From positions 1-64,000 of the forward strand of contig CANQVO010000004.1 in assembly GCA_947627325.1 (NCBI GenBank): a stretch of 64,000 nt of DNA. The letters run 5' to 3'. This document shows, piece after piece, positions 45,275-53,271 of the stretch. A program made the translations under genes and the position numbers. The number at the start of each line of letters is the position of its first letter. The first letter of the stretch is position 1. The DNA comes from an uncultured Oscillospiraceae bacterium. Its GTDB lineage: Bacteria; Bacillota; Clostridia; Oscillospirales; Oscillospiraceae. The notes beneath the pieces were generated by a model. It was not told where the DNA came from, ran no database searches, and saw nothing but the letters and a program-made list of their open reading frames with translations.

Positions 45275-45862
45275 ATGGCGGACACGCGGGATGAATTTAT
45301 CCAGATCTATCGGGAAAACATTACCCGGGAGGGCTCCCAGGCCCTGCTGGACTATCTGATGAACAAGTCCGACTTCTTCACCGCCCCCGCCTCCACCAAG
45401 TTCCACGGGGCCTACCCCGGGGGGTTGTGCGAGCACTCGGTGAACGTCTACGACTGCTTAAAAGACTACCTGGAGCGCCCCCGGGTGGCGGAGCTGTACG
45501 GGCTGGAGGAGTACTCGGCGGAGACGGTGGCGATCGTGGCGTTGCTCCACGACCTGTGCAAGGTGAACTGCTACAAGGCGGGGACCCGGAACGTGAAAAA
45601 CGAGGCCACCGGGCAGTGGGACAAGGTGCCCACCTTCTTCTATGAAGACCCCCTCCCCTACGGCCACGGGGAGAAGAGCGTGTATATCATCTCGGGCTTT
45701 CTGCGCCTCACCCGGGAGGAGGCCATGGCCATCCGCTGGCACATGGGCTTTTCCGGGGCGGAGGACAAGAACCTGGTGGGCCGGGCGCTGGAGAAATACC
45801 CCCTGGCCTTCGCCCTCAGCGTGGCGGACATGGAGGCCACCTACTTCCTGGAAGGGGCGTAA
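45275..45862 (+). CDS. HD-domain hydrolase
   Basis: The 195-residue protein has an HD-superfamily pattern: GGLCEHSVNVYDCLKDY, VALLHDLCKVNCYK, later YGHGEKSVYIISGFL, RWHMGF, and ALSVADMEATYF. Related proteins occur in Firmicutes chromosomes and phages and may act on nucleotides or their derivatives; the substrate is unknown. It starts 3 bp after rnhA. Confidence 0.82.
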   Translation: MADTRDEFIQIYRENITREGSQALLDYLMNKSDFFTAPASTKFHGAYPGGLCEHSVNVYDCLKDYLERPRVAELYGLEEYSAETVAIVALLHDLCKVNCYKAGTRNVKNEATGQWDKVPTFFYEDPLPYGHGEKSVYIISGFLRLTREEAMAIRWHMGFSGAEDKNLVGRALEKYPLAFALSVADMEATYFLEGA

Positions 45863-45892
45863 GGGCCCCGGGGGCCCAAAGGAGAGAGCGTT

Positions 45893-47080
45893 ATGCGGGA
45901 GTTGAGTTGGAGCGAGCGGGGACGGCTCTGGCTGCGGCTGGGCCTGCGGCTGGTGCTGACCGTTCTGACGCTGTGGCTGGCGTGGAAGGTGGGCCGGCCC
46001 CTGCTGGGGCTGTTGATGCCCTTTGTGGTGGCGCTGGTGCTGACCTGGATCCTGAACCCCGCCATCCAGGGCCTGGAAAAACGGCTCAAGGTGCGGCGGC
46101 CGGTGTTGTCCATGCTCCTGGTGGTGCTGGGGGTGGCGGTGGTGGGGGCCGTGCTGGCCGCCCTGATCTACGCCCTCATCGGCCAGGTGCTGTCCGCCGT
46201 GCAGGACTGGCAGTCCATCTGGAACACGGTCATGTCCGGGGTGACGGCGGTGAGCCGCGCCCTGGAAGAGCCCCTGCGCCACCTGCCCGAGCCGGTGTCC
46301 CTGCGGCTCACCGGCCTGGGGGACAGCGCCGTGGCCTGGCTGGGCACGGCCATGTCCGACCTGCTCTCCGCCGCCGCCACCCGGGCCGGCTCCTTTGCCA
46401 TGAGCCTGCCCGCCTGGGTGGTCAGCGTGGTGGTCTGCGTCATGGCGACCTACTTCATCTCCGCCGACTACGCCGGCCTCCGGGCCAAGGCGGCGGCCTG
46501 CGTCCCCCGGGAGTTCCGGGGCTTTTTCGCCCACCTGAAGCGGGTGGCCAAGGACGCCTTCGGCGGCTACATCAAGGCCGAGCTCCTGCTCAGCGTGTGG
46601 GTGACGGCGGTGTTGCTGGTGGGCTTTTGGATCATCGGGGAGCCCTACGGACTGCTGTTGGCGGTGGCCCTGGGGATCCTGGACTTCATCCCCATCGTGG
46701 GGGCGGGCACCGTCATGGTCCCCTGGGCGGTCATCGACGTGGCCGTGGGCGGCTACCGCCACGCGGTGGAGCTGATGGTCATCTGGGCGGCCATCATCCT
46801 CCTGCGCCGGATCGGCGAGCCCAAGTTCGTAGGCGACCACACCGGCCTCTCCCCCATCGCCAGCCTGCTGAGCATCTACGTAGGGATGCGCCTGGGGGGC
46901 GTGGTGGGCATGATCTTCGGGCCGGTGCTGTGCCTGATCGCCCTGAACATCCTTCGGGCGGGATTCCTGGACGGCACGCTGCGGGACCTGCGCCTGGCCG
47001 TGGGCGATCTCTCCGCGCTGCTGCGAAACGCCCCGGACCTGCCGGAGGACGATGAGGACGACGGCGAGGACGACGCGTAA
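45893..47080 (+). CDS. AI-2E-family / YtvI-like membrane protein
   Basis: The 395-residue protein has about eight membrane segments in the AI-2E exporter-family pattern, with GGYIKAELLLSVWVTAVLLVG, LGILDFIPIVGAGTVMVPWAV and LLRRIGEPKFVGDHTGLSPI. It ends in an acidic tail. In Bacillus, YtvI is sporulation-associated; other members are permeases of unknown substrate. AGGAGAG precedes the ATG. A strong terminator follows. Confidence 0.88.
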   Translation: MRELSWSERGRLWLRLGLRLVLTVLTLWLAWKVGRPLLGLLMPFVVALVLTWILNPAIQGLEKRLKVRRPVLSMLLVVLGVAVVGAVLAALIYALIGQVLSAVQDWQSIWNTVMSGVTAVSRALEEPLRHLPEPVSLRLTGLGDSAVAWLGTAMSDLLSAAATRAGSFAMSLPAWVVSVVVCVMATYFISADYAGLRAKAAACVPREFRGFFAHLKRVAKDAFGGYIKAELLLSVWVTAVLLVGFWIIGEPYGLLLAVALGILDFIPIVGAGTVMVPWAVIDVAVGGYRHAVELMVIWAAIILLRRIGEPKFVGDHTGLSPIASLLSIYVGMRLGGVVGMIFGPVLCLIALNILRAGFLDGTLRDLRLAVGDLSALLRNAPDLPEDDEDDGEDDA

Positions 47081-47083
47081 AAG

Positions 47084-47117
47084 AAGACCTCCGGGAGTTC
47101 TCCCGGAGGTCTTTTTT
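47084..47117. terminator. Intrinsic terminator (YtvI-like gene and converging small gene)
   Basis: AAGACCTCCGGGA pairs with TCCCGGAGGTCTT, followed by T-rich sequence on the plus strand. On the minus strand the stem is preceded by the small gene's end. Confidence 0.88.
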
Positions 47118-47193
47118 GCCGCCGTGGCGGCGTTATCTCGGTGTGGGTGGCGGGGGCTCCCCGCGTCTCGCGGCGCCCGCTGGGGGGAGGTGC

Positions 47194-47391
47194 TTACTCG
47201 TCCCAGTCGGTGTAGTCGTCCTCGTCGTCGATACAGCAGCCCTCGGCGTACTGGCGGCGGGCGCGGACCTTGCCCACCACGTCCTGGGCGCACTCGCTGA
47301 TCTTATCCCAAAAGGCGATGACGGTGCAGACAGCGGCGGCGGTGGCCAGGGCCAGGGCCACGACCTTCAAAACAAAGCGCGCGACTTTCAT
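47194..47391 (-). CDS. Small membrane protein with acidic C-terminus
   Basis: The 65-residue protein has one membrane segment near the N-terminus (VVALALATAAAVCTVIAFW) and a cytosolic tail ending CCIDDEDDYTDWDE. AAGGAGG stands eight bases before the ATG, and a promoter lies just upstream. It is downstream of htrA but separated by its own promoter. No family is recognised. Confidence 0.8.
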   Translation of the reverse strand: MKVARFVLKVVALALATAAAVCTVIAFWDKISECAQDVVGKVRARRQYAEGCCIDDEDDYTDWDE

Positions 47392-47423
47392 GGGAGATAC
47401 CTCCTTAGAATTAGACTACCACC

Positions 47424-47452
47424 ATTCTACACGATTTATTCACCGATTGCAA
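47424..47452 (-). promoter_or_regulatory. Promoter of the 65-residue protein gene
   Basis: On the minus strand TTGCAA (47452-47447), 17 bp, TAGAAT (47429-47424), about 33 bp before the start. Confidence 0.7.
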
Positions 47453-47480
47453 CAAAAAGGAGGAAATTTTTTGGGAGGCG

Positions 47481-49121
47481 TTACCAGCCGAACCAGCTGA
47501 AGGGGTCATACCCGAAGCCGTACCCGCCGCCCTGGTTGGGGGTCTGAGTTTGGGTCTGCTCCTGGCTCTGGTCGGCGTCCTCCTCGGCCTGGGGCTGTTG
47601 CTCCCCCAGGGTGAGGGGCACCTGGATGAGCTGGCCGGCCCGGTCCACGGTGAGGGTGACGGTGTCCCCGGCCCGGTGGCGGTCCCGGGCGGTCATGAAG
47701 TCCTGGCGGGAGGTGATGTCGGTGTCGTCCACCTTGGTGATGATGTCCCCGGCCTGGAGCCCGGCCTGGGCGGAGGGCCCGTCGGGGACCACCTCCTGGA
47801 CGTAGGCGCCGCCGGAGCGGCCGTAGCGGGCGGCCTCGTCGGCGTCGGCGTTGGTGAGGACCACGCCGGCGTAGGGCTTGCCGGTGACGTAGCCGTGCTC
47901 GATGAGGTCGGTGACGATATCCTTCACATCGTCGATGGGGATGGCGAAGCAGATGCCCTCGATGCTGGCTCGGGTGGAGCCGTTGTTGGAGTACTTGGCG
48001 TTGGTGATGCCCACCACCTGGCCGTACATATTAAAGAGGGGCCCGCCGGAGTTGCCGGAGTTGATGGCCGCGTCGGTCTGCAACACGTTGAAAACACTGC
48101 CGTCGATGGTCAGGGGCTTGTCCAGGGCGGAGATATAGCCCACCGTCATGGAGAAGGTCATCTCCCCCAGGGGGTTGCCGATGGCGGCCACCTGCTCCCC
48201 CACCACCATGTCGCTGGAGGAGCCCAGGCGCACGGGGGTGAGGTTCTGGGCGTTGATCTTCAGCACCGCCACGTCGTTGCCCGCCTCGCTCCCCACCAGG
48301 GTGGCGGGGTACTTGTCGCCGTTTTTGAACTGGACGGTGATGGAACTGGCGTCCTCCACCACGTGGTAGTTGGTGACGATGTAGCCGTCGGCGGTGAGGA
48401 CGAAGCCGGAGCCGCTGGCCGGGGAGACCACCGTCTGGCCCCAGATGTTGGTGGTGACCTGGGTGGTGATGCCCACCACCGCGTCCACGTTGGAGGCGTA
48501 GACCTCCGCCGGGGTCAGCACCTGGCCCTCCTCGGTCTTGGAGAGGTTCACCACCACCGGGGTGCCCGCGCCCTCGTAGACCACGGTGGAGCCGCCCCGC
48601 AGGGCGGAGGCCAGGCCAGAGGCCCGCTGGGTCAGCAGGGCCGCCCCCACCCCCGCGCCGCCGCCCACCAGGGCACAGCACAGCACCAGGGCCAGCACCC
48701 GGGGCCAGACCCGCTTGGCCTTCACCCGGGGCCGGGGGTGGATCACCAGCGGCTCCTCTCCCCCGGCGGGGGCGTTCCCCGCGGGAGGGTTCCCGCCGGT
48801 CGGGGGATTCCCGCCCCCAACGGCCTGGGCGGGCTGGACCGGCTGGGCCGGGTTCGCCGCGGGCTGGCCGGGATTCGTAGCGGCGACGGGGTCAGCCGCA
48901 GGCTGGGCGGGCTCGGGAATGGGTTCGACCACGGCCTCGACCACGGCCTGGACGGGCTGGGCCATGGGCTGGACGGGCTCGGTGACATTCTCGGCGGCCT
49001 GGGGCACAGGCTCGGTCACAGGCTCCACGGCCCCGGCGGCGTTCTCGGCGGAGAGGTCGGTCGCCTCCGCCGGGCGGTCCTCCTGGGGCGCGGGCGTAAA
49101 GTTCGGATCGTTTTGGTACAT
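47481..49121 (-). CDS. htrA: HtrA-type membrane-anchored serine protease with PDZ domain
   Basis: The 546-residue protein degrades or chaperones misfolded exported proteins. A cytosolic Pro/Glu/Ala-rich region of about 130 residues with repeated EPV/QPV units leads to one membrane anchor (about 140-163). The trypsin-like domain follows, with His in VTNYHVVEDA, Asp in GNDVAVLKI and Ser in AINSGNSGGPL, then a PDZ domain (GPSAQAGLQAGDIITKVDDTDI) and an aromatic tail (GYGFGYDPFSWFGW). GAAGGAG precedes the ATG. It is preceded by a terminator after thrS, so transcribed independently. Confidence 0.93.
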   Translation of the reverse strand: MYQNDPNFTPAPQEDRPAEATDLSAENAAGAVEPVTEPVPQAAENVTEPVQPMAQPVQAVVEAVVEPIPEPAQPAADPVAATNPGQPAANPAQPVQPAQAVGGGNPPTGGNPPAGNAPAGGEEPLVIHPRPRVKAKRVWPRVLALVLCCALVGGGAGVGAALLTQRASGLASALRGGSTVVYEGAGTPVVVNLSKTEEGQVLTPAEVYASNVDAVVGITTQVTTNIWGQTVVSPASGSGFVLTADGYIVTNYHVVEDASSITVQFKNGDKYPATLVGSEAGNDVAVLKINAQNLTPVRLGSSSDMVVGEQVAAIGNPLGEMTFSMTVGYISALDKPLTIDGSVFNVLQTDAAINSGNSGGPLFNMYGQVVGITNAKYSNNGSTRASIEGICFAIPIDDVKDIVTDLIEHGYVTGKPYAGVVLTNADADEAARYGRSGGAYVQEVVPDGPSAQAGLQAGDIITKVDDTDITSRQDFMTARDRHRAGDTVTLTVDRAGQLIQVPLTLGEQQPQAEEDADQSQEQTQTQTPNQGGGYGFGYDPFSWFGW

Positions 49122-49233
49122 GGCACATCGCTCCTTCTCGTTTCGGATGTTCTGGAATCAAGATACCCCACATTTGTGTCAAAAGTGTGACGAAATTAAA
49201 CAACCTTTTTGAACATACCCCGAAATGGACCTG

Positions 49234-49263
49234 AAAAAAGCGGCCCGGGAGACCCGGGCCGCT
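49234..49263 (-). terminator. Intrinsic terminator after thrS
   Basis: On the minus strand AGCGGCCCGGG pairs with CCCGGGCCGCT across a 3-base loop, followed by TTTTTT. Confidence 0.9.
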
Positions 49264-49279
49264 GGGGGGTATCGTTTGA

Positions 49280-51037
49280 TTATCGGATGGTCATCTCCCG
49301 CACCTCCTGGCCCAGCTGGGCCAGGAACTGCTCCAGGGGCATGGCCCCCTGGTCCTCCCCGGAGCGGTGGCGGACGGAGACGGTGTGGTTCTCCACGTCC
49401 CGGTCCCCCACCACCAGCATATAGGGCACCTTCAGCAGTTGCGCCTCCCGGATCTTCTTGCCGATCTTCTCGTTGCGGAGGTCCAGCTCCACCCGGAAGC
49501 CCGCCTCGTCCAGGGTCTTGGCCACCTGGCGGGCGTAGTCGTCGGAGCGGTCGGTGATGGTGAGGAGCTTGACCTGCACCGGGGCCAGCCAGGCGGGGAA
49601 GGCCCCGGCAAAGTGCTCGGTGATGACGCCGATGAACCGCTCGATGGAGCCCAGGACCACCCGGTGGATCATCACCGGGCGGTGGCGCTCCCCGTCCTCC
49701 CCCACGTACTCCAGCTCGAACCGCTCGGGGAGCTGGCTGTCCAGCTGGATGGTGCCGCACTGCCAGGTGCGGCCCAGGGAGTCGGCCAGGTGGAAGTCCA
49801 GCTTGGGGCCGTAGAAGGCGCCGTCCCCTTCATTGACGGTGTAGGTCTTGCCCATGTCGGTGATGGCGGCCTTGAGGATGTCCTGGTTGCGCTCCCACTC
49901 CTCCTCCGTGCCGATGTGGTCCTCCGGCATGGTGGAAAGCTCGATCTCGTAGCTCAGGCCGAAGGTGGAGTACACCTCGTCAAAGAGGCGCACCGTCTCC
50001 TGGATCACGTCCTTCATCTGCTCCCGGGTCATGAACACGTGGGCGTCGTCCTGGGTGAAACAGCGCACCCGGAACAGGCCGTGGAGCGCGCCGGAGAGCT
50101 CGTGGCGGTGGACCAGGCCCAGCTCCGCCATCCGCAGGGGCAGCTCCCGGTAGGAGTGGGGCTCGCTGGCGTAGACCAGCATGCCGCCGGGGCAGTTCAT
50201 GGGCTTGACGGCGAAATCGGTGTCGTCAATGACGGTGGTGTACATATTATTCTTATAGTGGTCCCAGTGGCCCGACCGCTCCCACAGCTGGCGGTTGAGC
50301 ATGATGGGGGTGGAGATCTCCTGGTAGCCGTACTTCTTGTGGACCCGGTGCCAGTAGTCCAGCAGGGTGTTGCGAAGCACCATCCCCTTGGGCAGGAAGA
50401 AGGGGAAGCCGGGGCCCTCGTCCCGGAGCATAAAGAGGCCCAGCTCCTTGCCCAGCTTCCGGTGGTCCCGGCGCTTGGCTTCCTCGATGCGGGCCAAATA
50501 GGCGTCCAGCTCCTCCTTCTTGGGAAAGGCCACGCCGTAGATGCGCTGGAGGGTCTGGCGGGAGGCGTCCCCCCGCCAGTAGGCGGCGTTGCAGGCGGTG
50601 AGCTTCAGGGCGTTGCCCTTCACCCGGCCGGTGGAGTCCAGGTGGGGCCCGGCGCACAGGTCGGTGAACTCCCCCTGTTTGTAGAAGGAGATGACCTCCC
50701 CCTCAGGGAGGTCGTTGATGAGCTCCACCTTGTAGGGCTCGCCCTTCCCCTCCATGAGGGCCAGGGCCTCCTCCCGGGGCAGCTCGAACCGCTCCAGCTT
50801 CAGCTTCTCCTTGCAGATCTTCCGCATCTCCGCCTCGATCTGCTCCAAATGCTCGGGGGTGAAGGCGAAGGGGGCGTCCATGTCGTAGTACCAGCCCTCG
50901 TCGATGGCGGGGCCGATGGCCAGCTTCACCTCCGGCCACAGCCGCTTCACCGCCTGGGCCATGATGTGGGAGCAGGTGTGCCAGTAGGTCTTGCGGTACT
51001 GCTCGTTTTCAAAGGTATAAAGGTTTTCCTCGCTCAT
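49280..51037 (-). CDS. thrS: Threonyl-tRNA synthetase lacking the TGS domain
   Basis: ThrRS charges tRNA-Thr and edits Ser-tRNA-Thr. The 585-residue protein begins directly in the editing domain (WHTCSHIMAQAVKRLWPEV; HLDSTGRVKG region). It continues into the class II core (MNCPGGMLVYASEPHSYRELPLRMAELG; VRCFTQDDAHVF; PVMIHRVVLGSIERFIGVI) and the anticodon domain. The N-terminal TGS domain (about 60 residues) of typical ThrRS is missing. The frame stays open upstream, but the ATG at 51037 follows AAGGAGGG and the promoter lies within that extension, so the short form is real. Confidence 0.94.
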   Translation of the reverse strand: MSEENLYTFENEQYRKTYWHTCSHIMAQAVKRLWPEVKLAIGPAIDEGWYYDMDAPFAFTPEHLEQIEAEMRKICKEKLKLERFELPREEALALMEGKGEPYKVELINDLPEGEVISFYKQGEFTDLCAGPHLDSTGRVKGNALKLTACNAAYWRGDASRQTLQRIYGVAFPKKEELDAYLARIEEAKRRDHRKLGKELGLFMLRDEGPGFPFFLPKGMVLRNTLLDYWHRVHKKYGYQEISTPIMLNRQLWERSGHWDHYKNNMYTTVIDDTDFAVKPMNCPGGMLVYASEPHSYRELPLRMAELGLVHRHELSGALHGLFRVRCFTQDDAHVFMTREQMKDVIQETVRLFDEVYSTFGLSYEIELSTMPEDHIGTEEEWERNQDILKAAITDMGKTYTVNEGDGAFYGPKLDFHLADSLGRTWQCGTIQLDSQLPERFELEYVGEDGERHRPVMIHRVVLGSIERFIGVITEHFAGAFPAWLAPVQVKLLTITDRSDDYARQVAKTLDEAGFRVELDLRNEKIGKKIREAQLLKVPYMLVVGDRDVENHTVSVRHRSGEDQGAMPLEQFLAQLGQEVREMTIR

Positions 51038-51065
51038 GGGGATATCCCTCCTTATAATCACGGGA

Positions 51066-51094
51066 ATTATAGCACTTGCCCGCCCCGATGTCAA
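51066..51094 (-). promoter_or_regulatory. thrS promoter
   Basis: On the minus strand perfect TTGACA (51094-51089), 17 bp, perfect TATAAT (51071-51066). The leader is only about 20 bases, which excludes a T-box. Confidence 0.92.
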
Positions 51095-51113
51095 ACAAAG
51101 AAGGCGGCACGCC

Positions 51114-51142
51114 TTGCAATAGGCGGAAAATCGTGGTACAAT
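51114..51142 (+). promoter_or_regulatory. recJ promoter
   Basis: TTGCAA (51114-51119), 17 bp, TACAAT (51137-51142), divergent from thrS. Confidence 0.7.
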
Positions 51143-51194
51143 GAATAAAATTTTGAGTTTGGGCCGCGGCGGCGGGCCGCGGCCGGGAGAGGCT

Positions 51195-53270
51195 ATGAAA
51201 TACGACGTATGGGAGGCGCCGCCTCCCCCCGGGGCGGGGGCCCGGCCGCTGTCGCTGGTGGAGCGGGTGCTGGCCGCCCGGGGCATCGTGGGGCCCGACG
51301 CGGCGCGGGAGTTTCTGCGTACCGACGAAGGGCTCTTGCACGACCCCATGGAACTGAAAGACTTGCCCGAGGCCGCCCGGCGGTTGGAGCGGGCCATGGA
51401 GCGCGGCGAGACCATCGCCGTCTACGGCGACTACGACGTGGACGGCGTCACCTCCACGTGCCTTCTCTACCACTTCTTCCGCGCCCGGGGGGCCAAGGTG
51501 CTCACCTACATCCCCCGGCGATTGGAGGAGGGCTACGGCCTGAACCGGGCGGGGCTGGACGCCCTGGCGGCCCAGGGGGCCCGGGTGGTGGTCACCGTGG
51601 ACTGCGGCATCACCGCCGTGGAGGAGGTGGAGTACGCCAAAAGCCTGGGGCTGGAGGTCATCGTCACCGACCACCACGCCTGCAAGGAGACCCTGCCCCA
51701 CGCGGTAGCGGTGGTGGACCCCCACCGGCCCGACTGCGCCTACCCCTTCCAGGGGCTGGCCGGGGTGGGGGTGGCGCTGAAGCTGGCCATGGCGATGGGC
51801 GCGGAGCTGGCGGACTACGCCGACCTGGCCGCCCTGGGCACCGTGGCGGACGTGATGCCATTGGTGGACGAGAACCGGGCGATGGTCGCCATCGGCCTGG
51901 AGCGGATCAACACCGCCCCACGCCCCGGCATCCGGGCCCTCTTGGAGGCCGCCGGGGCCGGCCAGGCCGCCAACGCCGTCACCCTGGGCTACACCCTGGC
52001 CCCCCGGCTCAACGCCGCGGGGCGGCTGGGGGTGACCCAGGTGGCCCTGGACCTATTGCTGGCCGAGACGGAGGAACAGGCCGTCCCCCTGGCCCAGGAG
52101 CTGTGCGAGCTCAACCGTCGGCGCCAGGCGTTGGAGGGGGAGATCTTCGACGCCTGCGTGGGCCGGGTGGAGACGGAGGCGGCGGAGGACCAGGCCATCG
52201 TCCTCTCCGGGGAGGGCTGGCACCAGGGGGTGGTGGGCATCGTGGCCTCCCGCCTGGCCGACCGCTTCCAAAAGCCCGCCTTTATGATCTCCCTTCAGGA
52301 CGGGATGGGCAAGGGCTCCTGTCGGAGCGTGGGGGACCTCTCCCTCTTTCAGGCGCTGCGGGAGGCCCAGGACCTGTTGGAGGGCTTTGGGGGCCACGCC
52401 ATGGCGGCGGGCTTCACCGTCCGGGAGGAGAACATCCCCGCCCTGCGGGAGCGGCTGAACCAATGGGTGGGGGCCAACGGGGGCCGGGAGGCCCTGTCCA
52501 CCCTCCACGTGGACGTGGCCCTGCCCGACGCGGAGGCCCTCACCCCCCAGGCGGTGGAGGAGCTGGAGCGGCTGGAGCCCTACGGGGCGGGCAACCCCAA
52601 GCCGGTGTTCACCCTGCCCCGGGTGGCCCTGATGGGGAAAAACCTGGTGGGGGCGGAGGGCAAGCATATGCGCCTGTCCCTGCGCTGTAAGGCCCAGCGC
52701 CTGCCCGCCATCTTCTTCTCCTGCCCCAAGGAGGGGTGGGAGTTTCAGGAGGAGGACCGGGTGGACGTGGCCTTCACCCCCCAGATCAACGAGTTTAGGG
52801 GCAAGCGGGGGGTCCAGCTGGTGGTCCAGGACCTGCGGCTCACCCCCTGCTCCTACCAGCGGGACCGGGGCCTTTTGCGAAAGTACCAGGACGGCCGCCC
52901 CCTGGCCCCTGACGAGGCCGCCCGCCTCATCCCCAGCCGGGAGGAGTTCGAGAGCCTGTGGCGGTATCTGCGCGCCCGTGGGGGCGAGCTGACCGACACC
53001 CTGGGCGCTCTGGCCCGGGGCAGCGCCCGCCAGAGCGGGGCGGAGGAGAGCCTGTGCCGCACCCGCATCGCCCTGGAGGTCTTTGCCGAGCGGGGGCTCA
53101 TCACCCTCTCCCAGCGGCGGGAGGACGTGCGCCTGGCCCTCCTGCCCCGGGGGGCCAAGGTGGATCTGGAGGCCAGCCCCGTTCTGATCCGCCTGCGGGC
53201 CCAGGCCGGGGAGAATGGATCGCCCGGCGCGGGCCATCCTATGGGAGAGAGCGCCCCCAAGGAGGGATAG
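51195..53270 (+). CDS. recJ: Single-stranded-DNA-specific exonuclease RecJ
   Basis: RecJ is a 5'-3' exonuclease in recombination and mismatch repair. The 691-residue protein shows the DHH phosphoesterase motifs (GDYDVDGVTSTCLLY; VTVDCGI; VTDHHAC), the DHHA1 region (GGHAMAAGFTVRE) and the OB-fold. It has an extra C-terminal domain of about 170 residues, common in Firmicutes RecJ. ATG 51195 is taken because it begins the conserved part after GGGAGAGG; the ATG at 51141 overlaps the promoter. rsh follows after 1 bp. Confidence 0.94.
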   Translation: MKYDVWEAPPPPGAGARPLSLVERVLAARGIVGPDAAREFLRTDEGLLHDPMELKDLPEAARRLERAMERGETIAVYGDYDVDGVTSTCLLYHFFRARGAKVLTYIPRRLEEGYGLNRAGLDALAAQGARVVVTVDCGITAVEEVEYAKSLGLEVIVTDHHACKETLPHAVAVVDPHRPDCAYPFQGLAGVGVALKLAMAMGAELADYADLAALGTVADVMPLVDENRAMVAIGLERINTAPRPGIRALLEAAGAGQAANAVTLGYTLAPRLNAAGRLGVTQVALDLLLAETEEQAVPLAQELCELNRRRQALEGEIFDACVGRVETEAAEDQAIVLSGEGWHQGVVGIVASRLADRFQKPAFMISLQDGMGKGSCRSVGDLSLFQALREAQDLLEGFGGHAMAAGFTVREENIPALRERLNQWVGANGGREALSTLHVDVALPDAEALTPQAVEELERLEPYGAGNPKPVFTLPRVALMGKNLVGAEGKHMRLSLRCKAQRLPAIFFSCPKEGWEFQEEDRVDVAFTPQINEFRGKRGVQLVVQDLRLTPCSYQRDRGLLRKYQDGRPLAPDEAARLIPSREEFESLWRYLRARGGELTDTLGALARGSARQSGAEESLCRTRIALEVFAERGLITLSQRREDVRLALLPRGAKVDLEASPVLIRLRAQAGENGSPGAGHPMGESAPKEG

Positions 53271-53271
53271 C

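Noticed and set aside
41468-45436. 1322-codon minus-strand frame opposite metG, gyrA and rnhA
   Set aside because: Antisense shadow of well-supported genes with no ribosome-binding site or recognisable domain.
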